A stretch of DNA of 64,000 bases from Sphingomonas glaciei (GTDB taxonomy: Bacteria; Pseudomonadota; Alphaproteobacteria; Sphingomonadales; Sphingomonadaceae), in assembly GCF_023380025.1 (NCBI RefSeq), contig NZ_CP097253.1, forward strand, positions 1,955,001-2,019,000, given 5' to 3'. Position 1 is the stretch's first letter. Every line of letters starts with the position of its first letter. Of the stretch, positions 27,316 through 35,733 are shown piece after piece. The notes below the pieces were generated by a model. It was not told the origin of the DNA. It did no database searches and saw only the letters and a program-made list of their open reading frames with translations. Both the position numbers and the translations under genes were made by a program.

Positions 27316-27780
27316 ATGAGCATCGATCAGCGCCTCGCCGAACTCGGCATCACCCTTCCCGCCGCCGCCGCCCCGGTCGCGGCCTATGTCCCCGTGGTCC
27401 AGAGCGGCAATTTGCTGTTCGTGTCGGGCCAGGTCAGCTTCGCCGAGGACGGTAGCCGGATCACCGGCCGCCTGGGTGAGGACATGGAGCTGGAAGCTGG
27501 CCAGGAAGCCGCAAGGCGCTGCGGACTGATGGTGCTGGCGCAGGTCGCCCAGGCGCTTGGCGGGTCGCTCGACCGGGTCAGCCGGATCGTGAAGCTAGGC
27601 GTTTTCGTCAATTCGACGGGCGATTTCACCGATCAGCCCAAGGTGGCCAATGGCGCTTCAGAGCTGATGCAGGACGTGTTTGGCGAAGCCGGGCGCCATG
27701 CCCGTGCCGCGGTAGGCGTTCCGGCGCTGCCGCTGGGCGTCGCGGTCGAGGTGGATGCGATTGTCGAGGTCCGCGACTGA
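27316..27780 (+). CDS. RidA family protein
   Basis: 154 residues, in the YjgF/YER057c/UK114 fold. The pattern VPVVQSGNLLFVSGQV, the Arg-containing GRLGEDMELEAGQEAARRC, and VPALPLGVAVEVDAIVEVRD is typical of the longer RidA subgroup. RidA proteins release reactive enamine intermediates made by PLP enzymes. The next gene (GDPD) begins inside its 3' end. Confidence 0.93.
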   Translation: MSIDQRLAELGITLPAAAAPVAAYVPVVQSGNLLFVSGQVSFAEDGSRITGRLGEDMELEAGQEAARRCGLMVLAQVAQALGGSLDRVSRIVKLGVFVNSTGDFTDQPKVANGASELMQDVFGEAGRHARAAVGVPALPLGVAVEVDAIVEVRD

Positions 27781-28483
27781 GCGGCTGTTCGCTGGGACGG
27801 CCGGCTTCGCGCATCGCGGCCGGCATGGTCCCGGCGTTCCCGAGAACAGCATGGCGGCGTTCCGTGCCGCGATCGACGCGGGCGCGGGGATCGAGTGCGA
27901 CCTGCGGCTCAGCCGCGATGGCTTCGCGATAATTTTCCACGATTCGAGCCTGGAGCGGCTGTGCGGCGTTGCGGCCGAGACCGAATCGGTGCCAGCCGCG
28001 GGCTTGCTGGCGTTGACGCTGGCGGGCAGCCGCGAGTGCATTCCCTGGCTTGGTGCACTGCTGGAGCTGGCAGGTGAGCACACGCCTTTGCTGCTGGAGC
28101 TGAAGACGCGCGCCGGCAGTCCGCCGCCGCCGATCGACCTGCTGTGCCGGACCGTGGCCCCCGACCTTACGCGGCATCCCGGGCCGGTCGGCGTGATGAG
28201 CTTCGATCCGCGCATCGGGGATTGGTTTGCGCGGCATGCCCCGGACATCCCGCGCGGGCTGGTGATTGGCGACGCCCTGCCGGCGTGGCGGAGGTTTGCG
28301 ATGCTTGGCGTCGCGCGTCCCACTTTCCTGGCGGTCGAAACGACGGCTGCTGCGCGGCCGTGGGTCGCAAAGGCGCGCAGGCGCTGGCCGGTCGCCAGCT
28401 GGACCGTTCGCACGGCGGAGGAGCGCGCGGCCCTTTCGGATCGGGTCGATGCGCTTATCTGGGAGGGGGATGGCCGACCATGA
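27755..28483 (+). CDS. glycerophosphodiester phosphodiesterase family protein
   Basis: 242 residues, one TIM barrel. The catalytic pieces are AHRGRHGPGVPENSMAAF (His and Glu-Asn), ECDLRLSRDGFAIIFHD (metal-binding Glu/Asp and catalytic His) and LLELK. It would cleave glycerophosphodiesters to glycerol-3-phosphate and an alcohol. It overlaps the RidA gene by 26 nt and the FemAB-like gene by 14 nt. No signal peptide, so it should be cytosolic. Confidence 0.92.
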   Translation: MRLSRSATERLFAGTAGFAHRGRHGPGVPENSMAAFRAAIDAGAGIECDLRLSRDGFAIIFHDSSLERLCGVAAETESVPAAGLLALTLAGSRECIPWLGALLELAGEHTPLLLELKTRAGSPPPPIDLLCRTVAPDLTRHPGPVGVMSFDPRIGDWFARHAPDIPRGLVIGDALPAWRRFAMLGVARPTFLAVETTAAARPWVAKARRRWPVASWTVRTAEERAALSDRVDALIWEGDGRP

Positions 28484-29597
28484 TCCTGTCGAGGCGCGAA
28501 TCGCCGAGTCCTTTGCCTCGGTCGACGCGGCGGAGTGGGACGCGCTGGCCGGGCCGGACGACCCCTTCCTTAGCCACGCCTTCCTGTCGGCGCTGGAAGA
28601 TTCGGGCAGCGTCGGCCAAGGTAGCGGCTGGAGCCCCCTGCCGCTGCTGGTGACGCAGGGTGGCACGACCGTCGGCGCCGCGGCCGCCTACCTCAAGTCG
28701 CACAGCCAGGGCGAATATGTGTTCGACCATGGCTGGGCCGATGCCTGGCAGCGGGCCGGCGGAGACTATTATCCCAAGCTGCAGGTCGCGGTGCCGTTCA
28801 CCCCGGTTGTAGGGCGGCGCCTGCTGGGCGAGCAGCCGGAGCTGGTGCTGGCTGCGGCCGAGACGGTGGTCCAACAGAATGACCTGTCGTCGGCACACGT
28901 GACCTTCCTGACCGAGGCCGAGGCGGACGCGGCGGAGAAGCGGGGCTGGTTGGTACGGCATGGGGTTCAGTTTCACTGGCACAGTGCCGGGGAGACCGAT
29001 TTCGACGGCTTCCTGGCCCGGTGCAGCAGCCGCAAGCGCAAGGTCATCCGCAAGGAGCGCGCGGCCGCGCGCGAAGGGCTGACATTCCGGCACCTGCAAG
29101 GAGCCGAGATCGGCGCGGCCGAGATGGACGCGATGTGGCGCTTCTACCAGGACACGGGCAGCCGCAAATGGGGCCAGCCCTATCTTACCCGCGCCTTCTT
29201 CCGGACCGCGGTCGAGCGGCTGGGCGACCAGTTGCTACTTTTTCTGGCCGAGCGCGACGGGCAGCCGATCGCCGGCGCGCTCAACTGGGTCGGCGCGGAT
29301 ACGCTCTACGGCCGTTATTGGGGCTGCAGCGAGGAAGTGCCGTTCCTGCACTTCGAGCTGTGCTATTACCAGGCGATCGACTGGGCGATCGCGCATGGCC
29401 TCGGCACGGTCCAGGCCGGGGCGCAGGGCGAGCACAAACTCGCTCGCGGCTATGAGCCGGTGCTGACCCGCAGCGTGCATTTCATCCCGCATCCGCAGTT
29501 CCGCGCGGCGGTGGCGGACTTCCTGGTCCGCGAGCGCGAGGCAATGCGATTCGAGCTCGAGGCGCTACGAACCGAGGTGCCGTTCCGCAAGGAATGA
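28470..29597 (+). CDS. FemAB-like GNAT protein (PF04339 family)
   Basis: 375 residues. The family signature is visible as DDPFLSHAFLSALEDSGSV near the N-terminus and QAGAQGEHKLARGYEP near the C-terminus. Members are called peptidoglycan biosynthesis or GNAT-like proteins but the reaction is not established. The ATG at 28470 follows GGGAGGGGG and overlaps the GDPD gene. It ends the run of genes that began with DUF3572. Confidence 0.9.
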   Translation: MADHDPVEARIAESFASVDAAEWDALAGPDDPFLSHAFLSALEDSGSVGQGSGWSPLPLLVTQGGTTVGAAAAYLKSHSQGEYVFDHGWADAWQRAGGDYYPKLQVAVPFTPVVGRRLLGEQPELVLAAAETVVQQNDLSSAHVTFLTEAEADAAEKRGWLVRHGVQFHWHSAGETDFDGFLARCSSRKRKVIRKERAAAREGLTFRHLQGAEIGAAEMDAMWRFYQDTGSRKWGQPYLTRAFFRTAVERLGDQLLLFLAERDGQPIAGALNWVGADTLYGRYWGCSEEVPFLHFELCYYQAIDWAIAHGLGTVQAGAQGEHKLARGYEPVLTRSVHFIPHPQFRAAVADFLVREREAMRFELEALRTEVPFRKE

Positions 29598-29605
29598 GCG
29601 CAAAC

Positions 29606-29636
29606 AAAAAGGCCCGCCAGGTTTCCCCGGCGAGCC
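29606..29636 (-). terminator. intrinsic terminator of cold-shock gene
   Basis: In the minus-strand transcript an 11-bp stem (GGCUCGCCGGG with CCUGGCGGGCC, two G-U pairs) closes a GAAA loop and is followed by five U residues. It lies 39 nt after the cold-shock stop codon. Confidence 0.85.
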
Positions 29637-29674
29637 CTCCTTGCCCCTCGCGCGAACGCGAGTGAGGCCGTTCC

Positions 29675-30541
29675 TCAGCCCTGGAGCGGGCTGAGGTTCA
29701 CGGCAGCATGCTTGCCGCGGCGGTCGACTTCGAGTTCGAACTCGAGGCGGTCGCCTTCGTTGAGGCTGGTCATGCCGGCGCGCTCGACGGCCGACACGTG
29801 GACGAATGCGTCCGGCTGTCCGTCATCGCGCTGGATGAAGCCGAAGCCCTTCATCGCGTTGAAGAACTTGACGGTGCCCGAAGCCTTTTCGCCGGTCAGC
29901 TGCCGCTGCGGAGCGGCCGCGGCGCGCTCAACCGCGAGCGGTTCGCCGTCGATGCGCAGGTTGGTCGCCGAAATGCGTCCGCCGCGATCGACCAGGGTGA
30001 ACTCGAGCGGCTGACCGTCGGCGAGGTCGGTGAGACCCGCCTGCTCGACCGCCGAGATGTGCACGAACACGTCTTCGCCGCCGTCATCACGGACAACGAA
30101 GCCGAAGCCCTTCTGCGGATTGAAGAACTTGACGACGCCCTTGCCTTCGCCAACGACCTGCGGGGGCATGCCGCCACCGGCACCGCCGCCACCGCCGCCA
30201 CCGCGGAAGCCACCGCCGCCGCCGCCGCCGCCGAAGCGACCACCGCCGCCACCGCCGAAGCGATCGCCGCCACCGCCGCCGCCGTAGCTGCTGCCGCCGC
30301 CGCCACCGCGATAGCCACCGCCGCCACCGCTGCCGCCGCCGAAGCCGCCACCGCCGCCGCCGCGATATCCACCGCCGCCGCCGCCGCCGCCGAAGCGGTC
30401 GCCACCGCCGAAGCCGCCGCCACCGAAGTCACCGCCGCCAAAGCCGCCGCCACCGAAGTCGCCGCCACCGCCGCCGAAATCACCCTTGCTGTCGCGTCCG
30501 CGACCACCGCGGTCGCCCTTACGCCCTCGATCGTAACCCAT
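29675..30541 (-). CDS. tandem cold-shock domain protein with Gly-rich N-terminus
   Basis: 288 residues. A glycine-rich region (about 20-124; units such as GGGGFGGGD, YRGGGGGG and DRFGGGGGG) precedes two cold-shock domains at about 133-197 and 220-284. Each has RNP1 (KGFGFVVRDDG; KGFGFIQRDDG) and RNP2 (DVFVHISAV; DAFVHVSAV). Double CSD proteins are common in alphaproteobacteria, but a long Gly-rich N-terminal arm is unusual and recalls eukaryotic glycine-rich RNA-binding proteins. RNA chaperone activity is expected. The ATG at 30541 is chosen; an in-frame ATG at 30577 would add 12 residues. The long leader upstream could hold post-transcriptional control. Confidence 0.87.
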   Translation of the reverse strand: MGYDRGRKGDRGGRGRDSKGDFGGGGGDFGGGGFGGGDFGGGGFGGGDRFGGGGGGGGYRGGGGGGFGGGSGGGGGYRGGGGGSSYGGGGGGDRFGGGGGGRFGGGGGGGGFRGGGGGGGAGGGMPPQVVGEGKGVVKFFNPQKGFGFVVRDDGGEDVFVHISAVEQAGLTDLADGQPLEFTLVDRGGRISATNLRIDGEPLAVERAAAAPQRQLTGEKASGTVKFFNAMKGFGFIQRDDGQPDAFVHVSAVERAGMTSLNEGDRLEFELEVDRRGKHAAVNLSPLQG

Positions 30542-30740
30542 GCCCGTGCAAACTTCCTCGAACCCGATTCTATTCAAACCAACGCGCTGGGCTCAACGGC
30601 GCAACCGGTCACGGCATGCCTCAAGAGACATGATTCCGTTGTCGACCCTACAGGAAAAAAGGGCATTGCTCTAGCCGTTTGTCTATGCCGTCAGGTCATG
30701 ACCCGTTAAGCGGGCCTGAAGCACAGGGTAGCGCATCACC

Positions 30741-31361
30741 ATGGCCATTCATTTCCACGAAGAAGATCTGCCCTCGCAGGCGCTGTTCGGCCCCGGACCG
30801 ATTGCGGTCGATACCGAGGCGATGGGTCTTCACCCCGGCCGCGACCGTCTGTGCCTGGTGCAGCTGAGCGACGGCAGCGGCGACGAGCATCTGGTGCGAT
30901 TCTCGCCCGGCAGCGACTATGCCGCGCCCAATCTCAAGGCGCTTCTGGGCGACCCGAACCGGTTGAAGCTGTATCATTTCGCGCGCTTCGACATCGCGAT
31001 CATGCGTCATTACCTGGGGATCATGGCCGCGCCGCTCTATTGCACGCGGACCGCATCGCGGCTGATCCGGACCTACACCGACCGGCACGGCCTGAAGGAG
31101 CTGGTCAAGGAATTTCTCGGAACCGACATTAACAAGCAGCAGCAGACCAGCGACTGGGGCGGGGCCGAGCTCAACGACGCGCAGCGGGACTATGCCGCCA
31201 GCGACGTGCGCTACCTCCATGCGCTGAAGGAAAAGCTCGACGTGCGGCTGCAGCGCGAAGGCCGCGTCGCGCTCGCCCAGTCCTGCTTCGACTTCCTGCC
31301 CGCGCGCGCCGAGCTCGACCTTGCCGGCTGGCCCGAGACGGACATCTTCGCGCACAGCTGA
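30741..31361 (+). CDS. rnd: ribonuclease D (short form, no HRDC domain)
   Basis: 206 residues, a DEDDy exonuclease domain: DTE in IAVDTEAMGL, FHFARFDIAIM, and DYAASDVRYLH with the catalytic Tyr. RNase D trims 3' ends of tRNA precursors. The protein lacks the C-terminal HRDC domains of E. coli RNase D, as is usual for this alphaproteobacterial form. It is the first gene of the lpt/rpoN run; lptC begins on its last base. Confidence 0.93.
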   Translation: MAIHFHEEDLPSQALFGPGPIAVDTEAMGLHPGRDRLCLVQLSDGSGDEHLVRFSPGSDYAAPNLKALLGDPNRLKLYHFARFDIAIMRHYLGIMAAPLYCTRTASRLIRTYTDRHGLKELVKEFLGTDINKQQQTSDWGGAELNDAQRDYAASDVRYLHALKEKLDVRLQREGRVALAQSCFDFLPARAELDLAGWPETDIFAHS

Positions 31362-32086
31362 TGAGCGAAGCCGCCAACCTCCAGCGCGAAAAGGCGCAAC
31401 ATTGGGCGGAGCCGGGAAGCCGGCACGACAAGCTGGTCGGCACGCTCAAGATCGCCCTGCCCTCGGCGGTCGGGGTAGTAGCAGCCATCTTTCTGATGCT
31501 GCCGCTGACCGAGGACCAGGAGGTCAGCTTCATCCTCGACAAGAAGGATGTCGGGCGGGCCGAGGAGCGGATGAAGATCGAGGCGGCGCGCTACAGTGGG
31601 ACCGACGACAAGGGCCAGCCGTTCGTCCTCAACGCCGACCGCGCAGTGCAGCAGACCAGCAACGTGCCGATCGTCGACATCAGCGGGGTGCGCGCGCGGC
31701 TCGGGCTGGCCCAGGGCCCGGCGACGATTCAGGCACTGCAAGGCCGCTACAATCTCGACCAGCAGCAGGTGGCGGTCAGCGGCCCGGTCCGGGTCAGCGG
31801 GCCAGAAGGCGAGCAATTGCTGACCCGCGACGTGCTGATCGACCTCAAGAGCCGGCAGGTCCGCAGCACCGGGCAGATTGGCGGGCGGATGCCGGTCGGG
31901 ACCTTCAACGCCAATAGCCTGTCGGCCGATCTCGGCACCCGCCAGGTCGCCCTGAACGGGGCGGTGACCGGACGACTGGCGCTCGGCACCTTCAGCGCGG
32001 CGCGGATGCGGGCCGATCTCAATAGCCGCGTGGTGGTGCTGGATGGCGGCGCGCGGTTGAAAATCACGCCCGGGACGGTCAGATGA
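31361..32086 (+). CDS. lptC: LPS export ABC transporter periplasmic protein LptC
   Basis: 241 residues with a single membrane anchor (about 25-47, IALPSAVGVVAAIFLML) and a periplasmic beta-jellyroll of repeating strand pairs (SADLGTRQVALNGAV). LptC receives LPS from the LptB2FG transporter and passes it to LptA. It lies between rnd and lptA with overlaps at both ends. Confidence 0.92.
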   Translation: MSEAANLQREKAQHWAEPGSRHDKLVGTLKIALPSAVGVVAAIFLMLPLTEDQEVSFILDKKDVGRAEERMKIEAARYSGTDDKGQPFVLNADRAVQQTSNVPIVDISGVRARLGLAQGPATIQALQGRYNLDQQQVAVSGPVRVSGPEGEQLLTRDVLIDLKSRQVRSTGQIGGRMPVGTFNANSLSADLGTRQVALNGAVTGRLALGTFSAARMRADLNSRVVVLDGGARLKITPGTVR

Positions 32087-32634
32087 GCCGCATGGGCAAG
32101 ATTTCCAACCTCGTAGCCGCCTTCGCGTTGGCCGCCACCACGGCGGGGGGCGTCGCGCTTGCCCAGACTCAGGGCGGCCCGGTGTCGGCACTGAAGGGGC
32201 ATAACAGTAACGCCCCGATCGACGTCGCCAGCGACCGGATCGAGGTGCAGGACCGCGCCGACCGCGCGATCTTCGCCGGCAACGTCAAGGTACGCCAGGC
32301 CGAACTGGCGCTCGACACCGAGCGGCTGACCGTTGCCTACACCAGCACTGGCGGACTCCAGATCGACCGGCTCGACGCCAGCGGCGGGGTGACGGTGCGC
32401 AGTCCGTCGGAAACCGCGCGCGGCGATTTCGGCATCTACGATCTCAACCGCCGCCTGATCACCCTGATCGGCGCGGTCCAGCTTCAGCGCGGCGATTCGC
32501 GGATCAGCGGCGGGCGGATGACCATCGACCTCGACAGCGGCCGCGCGGTGGTCGACGGCGGCCCGGCCGGGGTTGGCGAAAGCGGCGGACGGGTCACCGG
32601 GCGCTTCACCGTTCCCCAGCGCCGCGGCGGCTGA
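32083..32634 (+). CDS. lptA: LPS transport periplasmic protein LptA
   Basis: 183 residues with a signal peptide (AFALAATTAGGVALAQ) and an OstA/LptA domain (NAPIDVASDRIEVQDRADRAIFAGNVKV). LptA forms the periplasmic bridge that carries LPS to the outer membrane. The start overlaps the lptC stop by 4 nt (ATGA), and lptB follows after 6 nt. Confidence 0.93.
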   Translation: MSRMGKISNLVAAFALAATTAGGVALAQTQGGPVSALKGHNSNAPIDVASDRIEVQDRADRAIFAGNVKVRQAELALDTERLTVAYTSTGGLQIDRLDASGGVTVRSPSETARGDFGIYDLNRRLITLIGAVQLQRGDSRISGGRMTIDLDSGRAVVDGGPAGVGESGGRVTGRFTVPQRRGG

Positions 32635-32640
32635 GGCTCG

Positions 32641-33414
32641 ATGAACGAGGCCAGCGCCATTCCCCTGCCGGCCGACGCCGTGCCCCAGGCCATGCGCGGG
32701 CTGGAAGTGCGCAGCATCGCCAAGAGCTACGACAAGCGCCAGGTGCTGCGCGACGTCAGCCTGGAAGTGCATCGCGGCGAGGTGGTCGGGCTCCTGGGGC
32801 CCAACGGCGCGGGCAAGACGACCTGCTTCTATTCGGTGATGGGGCTGGTGAAGCCCGACCACGGCCGGATCATGATGGACGGGCGCGACATCACCCCGCT
32901 GCCGATGTACCGCCGAGCGATCCTCGGCCTTGGCTACCTGCCGCAGGAGACCAGCATCTTCCGCGGGCTGACGGTCGAACAGAATATCATGGCGGTGCTG
33001 GAAGTCGCCGAGCCCGACCGCGCCGCGCGCGAAGCGAGGCTCGAGCGGTTGCTCGGCGAATTCGGGCTGACGGGCCTCCGCGCATCGCCGGCGATGGCGC
33101 TGTCGGGCGGCGAGCGGCGGCGGTGCGAGATCGCCCGGGCGCTGGCGGCCGATCCTAAGATCATGCTGCTCGACGAGCCGTTCGCCGGCATCGACCCGAT
33201 CAGCATCAGCGACATCCGCGACCTCGTCCGCGATCTTAAGGGGCGCGACATTGGGGTGCTGATCACCGACCATAATGTTCGCGAAACGCTGGACATCGTC
33301 GACCGCGCCTGCATCATCTACGACGGACAGGTGCTGTTCGCCGGGACTCCGGAAGCACTGGTCGCGGACCAGGACGTGCGCCGGCTGTACCTCGGCGAAT
33401 CGTTCGAATTGTAA
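32641..33414 (+). CDS. lptB: LPS export ABC transporter ATPase LptB
   Basis: 257 residues, a complete ABC ATPase: Walker A GPNGAGKTTC, Q-loop YLPQETSIF, signature LSGGERRRCEIARAL, Walker B IMLLDEPFAGIDP and switch TDHN. It powers LPS extraction from the inner membrane with LptFG, which are not in this window. The gene is directly followed by rpoN. Confidence 0.96.
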   Translation: MNEASAIPLPADAVPQAMRGLEVRSIAKSYDKRQVLRDVSLEVHRGEVVGLLGPNGAGKTTCFYSVMGLVKPDHGRIMMDGRDITPLPMYRRAILGLGYLPQETSIFRGLTVEQNIMAVLEVAEPDRAAREARLERLLGEFGLTGLRASPAMALSGGERRRCEIARALAADPKIMLLDEPFAGIDPISISDIRDLVRDLKGRDIGVLITDHNVRETLDIVDRACIIYDGQVLFAGTPEALVADQDVRRLYLGESFEL

Positions 33415-33431
33415 GGGCTTAGGCGGGACCG

Positions 33432-34856
33432 ATGGGACTGGGTCCGGGACTTCACCTCCGCGCTTCCCAGTCGCTGGTGATGAGCCAGCAGCTGAGCCAG
33501 GCGATCAAGCTCCTGCAGCTTACCAACCTCGAAGTCGAAGCCGCGATCGCCGAGGAGATGGCGCGCAACCCGCTGCTGGAAATGGGCAGCGAAGGCGACG
33601 TTGTGGTGCGCGAGGACGTCGAATATGGCGACGCCCCGGCCGACCCCAAGGGCGCCGACGAGCTTGGCGGGCGGGGCGACGAGGCGCTCGACAGCGACTG
33701 GCGCGAGGCGGCGGGGGAGACCGACGCCTCCTACGAGATCGGCGCGCCGGGCGAGGACGGGTTCGACTTCGACCGGCTGGCGAGCTGCGAGACCGGCCTT
33801 TGCGAGCATCTGATGGGGCAGCTGCATGGCGCCGGGCGGGTGGCGGAGGCGATCGTCCATGAGCTGGAGGAGACCGGCTGGCTGACGACCCCGCTGAAGG
33901 ACATCGCCGCCGCGCTGGAGGTGCCGCTGAAGGAGATCGAGGCGGGACTGAAGCTCGTGCAGGGGCTCGATCCAGCCGGCGTCGGGGCGCGCAACCTGGC
34001 CGAGTGCCTGGCGCTGCAGGCCAAGGCGGCGGACCGCTATGATCCGGCGATGGCGCGGCTGATCGCCAACCTCGACCTGCTGTCGCGGGGGCAGACTGCG
34101 GCGCTGAAGCGGATCTGCGGGGTCGATGATGAGGATCTGGCGGACATGATCCGCGAGCTTCGCGCCTATGATCCCAAGCCCGGCTGTCGCTTCGCTTCCG
34201 AGCCCCAGACCGCTGCCGAGCCCGACGTGCTGGTGCGGCGGACCCAGACCGGCTTCGTGGTCGAACTCAACCCCGCGACCCTGCCCCGGGTGCTGGTCAA
34301 CCGCCGCTACCACCAGGAACTGAAGACCGCGTCCAAGGGCGACCGAAAGAGCCGAGCCTGGCTATCGGAGCAATATCAGAGCGCCTCCTGGCTGGTCCGG
34401 GCGCTCGACCAGCGCGCACGGACCATCGTCAAAGTCGCCAGCGCCATCGTCACCGCGCAGGAGGGTTTCTTCCGCGACGGCGTCCGAGCGCTGCGGCCGC
34501 TGACCATGGGCAAGGTCGCCGAGGCGGTCGAAATGCACGAAAGCACGGTCAGCCGGGTCGCGGCGGCTAAGAGCCTGCTGTGCGACCACGGCCTGTTCGA
34601 ATTGCGCAGCTTCTTTTCGAGCGGGGTGGCGGCCGACGATGGCGAGGGCGCCAGCGCCGACGCGGTCAAGGCGGCGATCCAGCGGCTGGTGGCGGCGGAG
34701 ACCGAGGTGCTGAGCGACGATCAGCTGGTCGAGTTGCTCAAGGAGCAGGGCATGGTGCTGGCCCGGCGTACGGTGGCCAAATATCGCGAGGCAGTGGGGA
34801 TCGGGTCGAGCGTCCAGCGGCGGCGGCAACGTGCGATCCAGGGCAAGGCGGCGTAG
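33432..34856 (+). CDS. rpoN: RNA polymerase sigma-54 factor
   Basis: 474 residues. Region I is glutamine- and leucine-rich (QSLVMSQQLSQAIKLLQLTN), region II is acidic, and the C-terminal domain carries the helix-turn-helix and the RpoN box ARRTVAKYRE, which reads the -24 element. It needs AAA+ activators, none of which lie here. The order rnd-lptC-lptA-lptB-rpoN is as in many alphaproteobacteria, but the usual hpf/raiA and ptsN genes do not follow; an opposite-strand nuclease gene does. Confidence 0.96.
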   Translation: MGLGPGLHLRASQSLVMSQQLSQAIKLLQLTNLEVEAAIAEEMARNPLLEMGSEGDVVVREDVEYGDAPADPKGADELGGRGDEALDSDWREAAGETDASYEIGAPGEDGFDFDRLASCETGLCEHLMGQLHGAGRVAEAIVHELEETGWLTTPLKDIAAALEVPLKEIEAGLKLVQGLDPAGVGARNLAECLALQAKAADRYDPAMARLIANLDLLSRGQTAALKRICGVDDEDLADMIRELRAYDPKPGCRFASEPQTAAEPDVLVRRTQTGFVVELNPATLPRVLVNRRYHQELKTASKGDRKSRAWLSEQYQSASWLVRALDQRARTIVKVASAIVTAQEGFFRDGVRALRPLTMGKVAEAVEMHESTVSRVAAAKSLLCDHGLFELRSFFSSGVAADDGEGASADAVKAAIQRLVAAETEVLSDDQLVELLKEQGMVLARRTVAKYREAVGIGSSVQRRRQRAIQGKAA

Positions 34857-34862
34857 GGCCGA

Positions 34863-35636
34863 CTACCAGCCGATACGCGCCCACACCGGGAGGTGGTCGC
34901 TGGCAATCTGGGCCAGCTCACTGACGTGGACCCCGGACGCCTCGACGGTGAGGGCATGGTCGACGAACAGCCGGTCGAGCACTGCCATCGGGCGGCGGGC
35001 ATGAAAGCTCGGGCCCGGGGCGACGATCCGGTAGTCGGGTTCGAGATCGCGCAGGCAGGCGGCGGTGGCGCGCCACTCGTTGGTGTCACCCATCAGGACC
35101 GTCGGCATCTTGTGCTGGCGGGCAGCGACCGCCTCGTGGATCGCCTTTAGCTGGCGGCGGCGCCAGAGGCCGCTGAGGTCGAGATGGAGTCCGACGACCC
35201 GGATCGGTCGGTCGCGGACCAGCAGCTCCACCAGCACTGCGCCGCGCGGTTCAAGCGTCGGCAGGTCGAGCGCGGCGACGTCGAGCACGCCGACGTCGGG
35301 CCGGACCAGGATCGCATTGCCGTGCCAGCCGATGTTGCGGGTATCGACCTTGAGCCATTCGTCGACCCGCGCCCCGACGGTCGGCAGGCGGTCGAGCGCG
35401 CGGCGGTTCCTGACCCCGAGCGGGACCGGCAGCCAGTGACCATGGCCTTCCCACAATTCGTGCGGCACTGCGCTGGCCCGGCCGCCGGTCCGCTTATCGG
35501 CTTCCTGCAGCGCGATGATATCGGCTCCGACTTCCTCCAGCACGGCGAGGATCCGCTCAGGATCGCGGCGCCGGTCGAGCCCGACCGCCTTGCGCATGTT
35601 GTAGGTGGCGAGGGTGAGCGAAGCTCTGTCCGTCAT
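34863..35636 (-). CDS. endonuclease/exonuclease/phosphatase (EEP) family protein
   Basis: 257 residues with the EEP fold: LATYNMRKAVG (metal-binding Asn), IALQEAD (Glu), GLHLDLSGL, MGDTNEWR (Asp and Asn) and the terminal SDHLPVWARI (Asp-His). The nuclease fold acts on DNA, RNA or phosphodiesters; this one is cytosolic by lack of a signal peptide, and the substrate is unknown. The ATG at 35636 is preferred to an upstream in-frame start because homologues begin near TLATYN. Confidence 0.9.
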   Translation of the reverse strand: MTDRASLTLATYNMRKAVGLDRRRDPERILAVLEEVGADIIALQEADKRTGGRASAVPHELWEGHGHWLPVPLGVRNRRALDRLPTVGARVDEWLKVDTRNIGWHGNAILVRPDVGVLDVAALDLPTLEPRGAVLVELLVRDRPIRVVGLHLDLSGLWRRRQLKAIHEAVAARQHKMPTVLMGDTNEWRATAACLRDLEPDYRIVAPGPSFHARRPMAVLDRLFVDHALTVEASGVHVSELAQIASDHLPVWARIGW

Positions 35637-35733
35637 TGCCGTTGCCGCTCTTCCATCTGGCCGTGAACGCCTCCACTGGTGAACCGGCTCCGGCCAGCCC
35701 CCGGAATCGTCAGCGTTGAAGGGAGCGGCAGGC

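Noticed and set aside
30171..30500. Regular GCC/CCG repeats that look array-like
   Set aside because: They encode glycine in the cold-shock protein; there are no spacers, so not a CRISPR array.
29708..30709. Long plus-strand open frame rich in alanine opposite the cold-shock gene
   Set aside because: It is the mirror of GGC/GCC glycine codons of the real gene; no ribosome-binding site, no known domain, and the cold-shock reading on the other strand is unambiguous.
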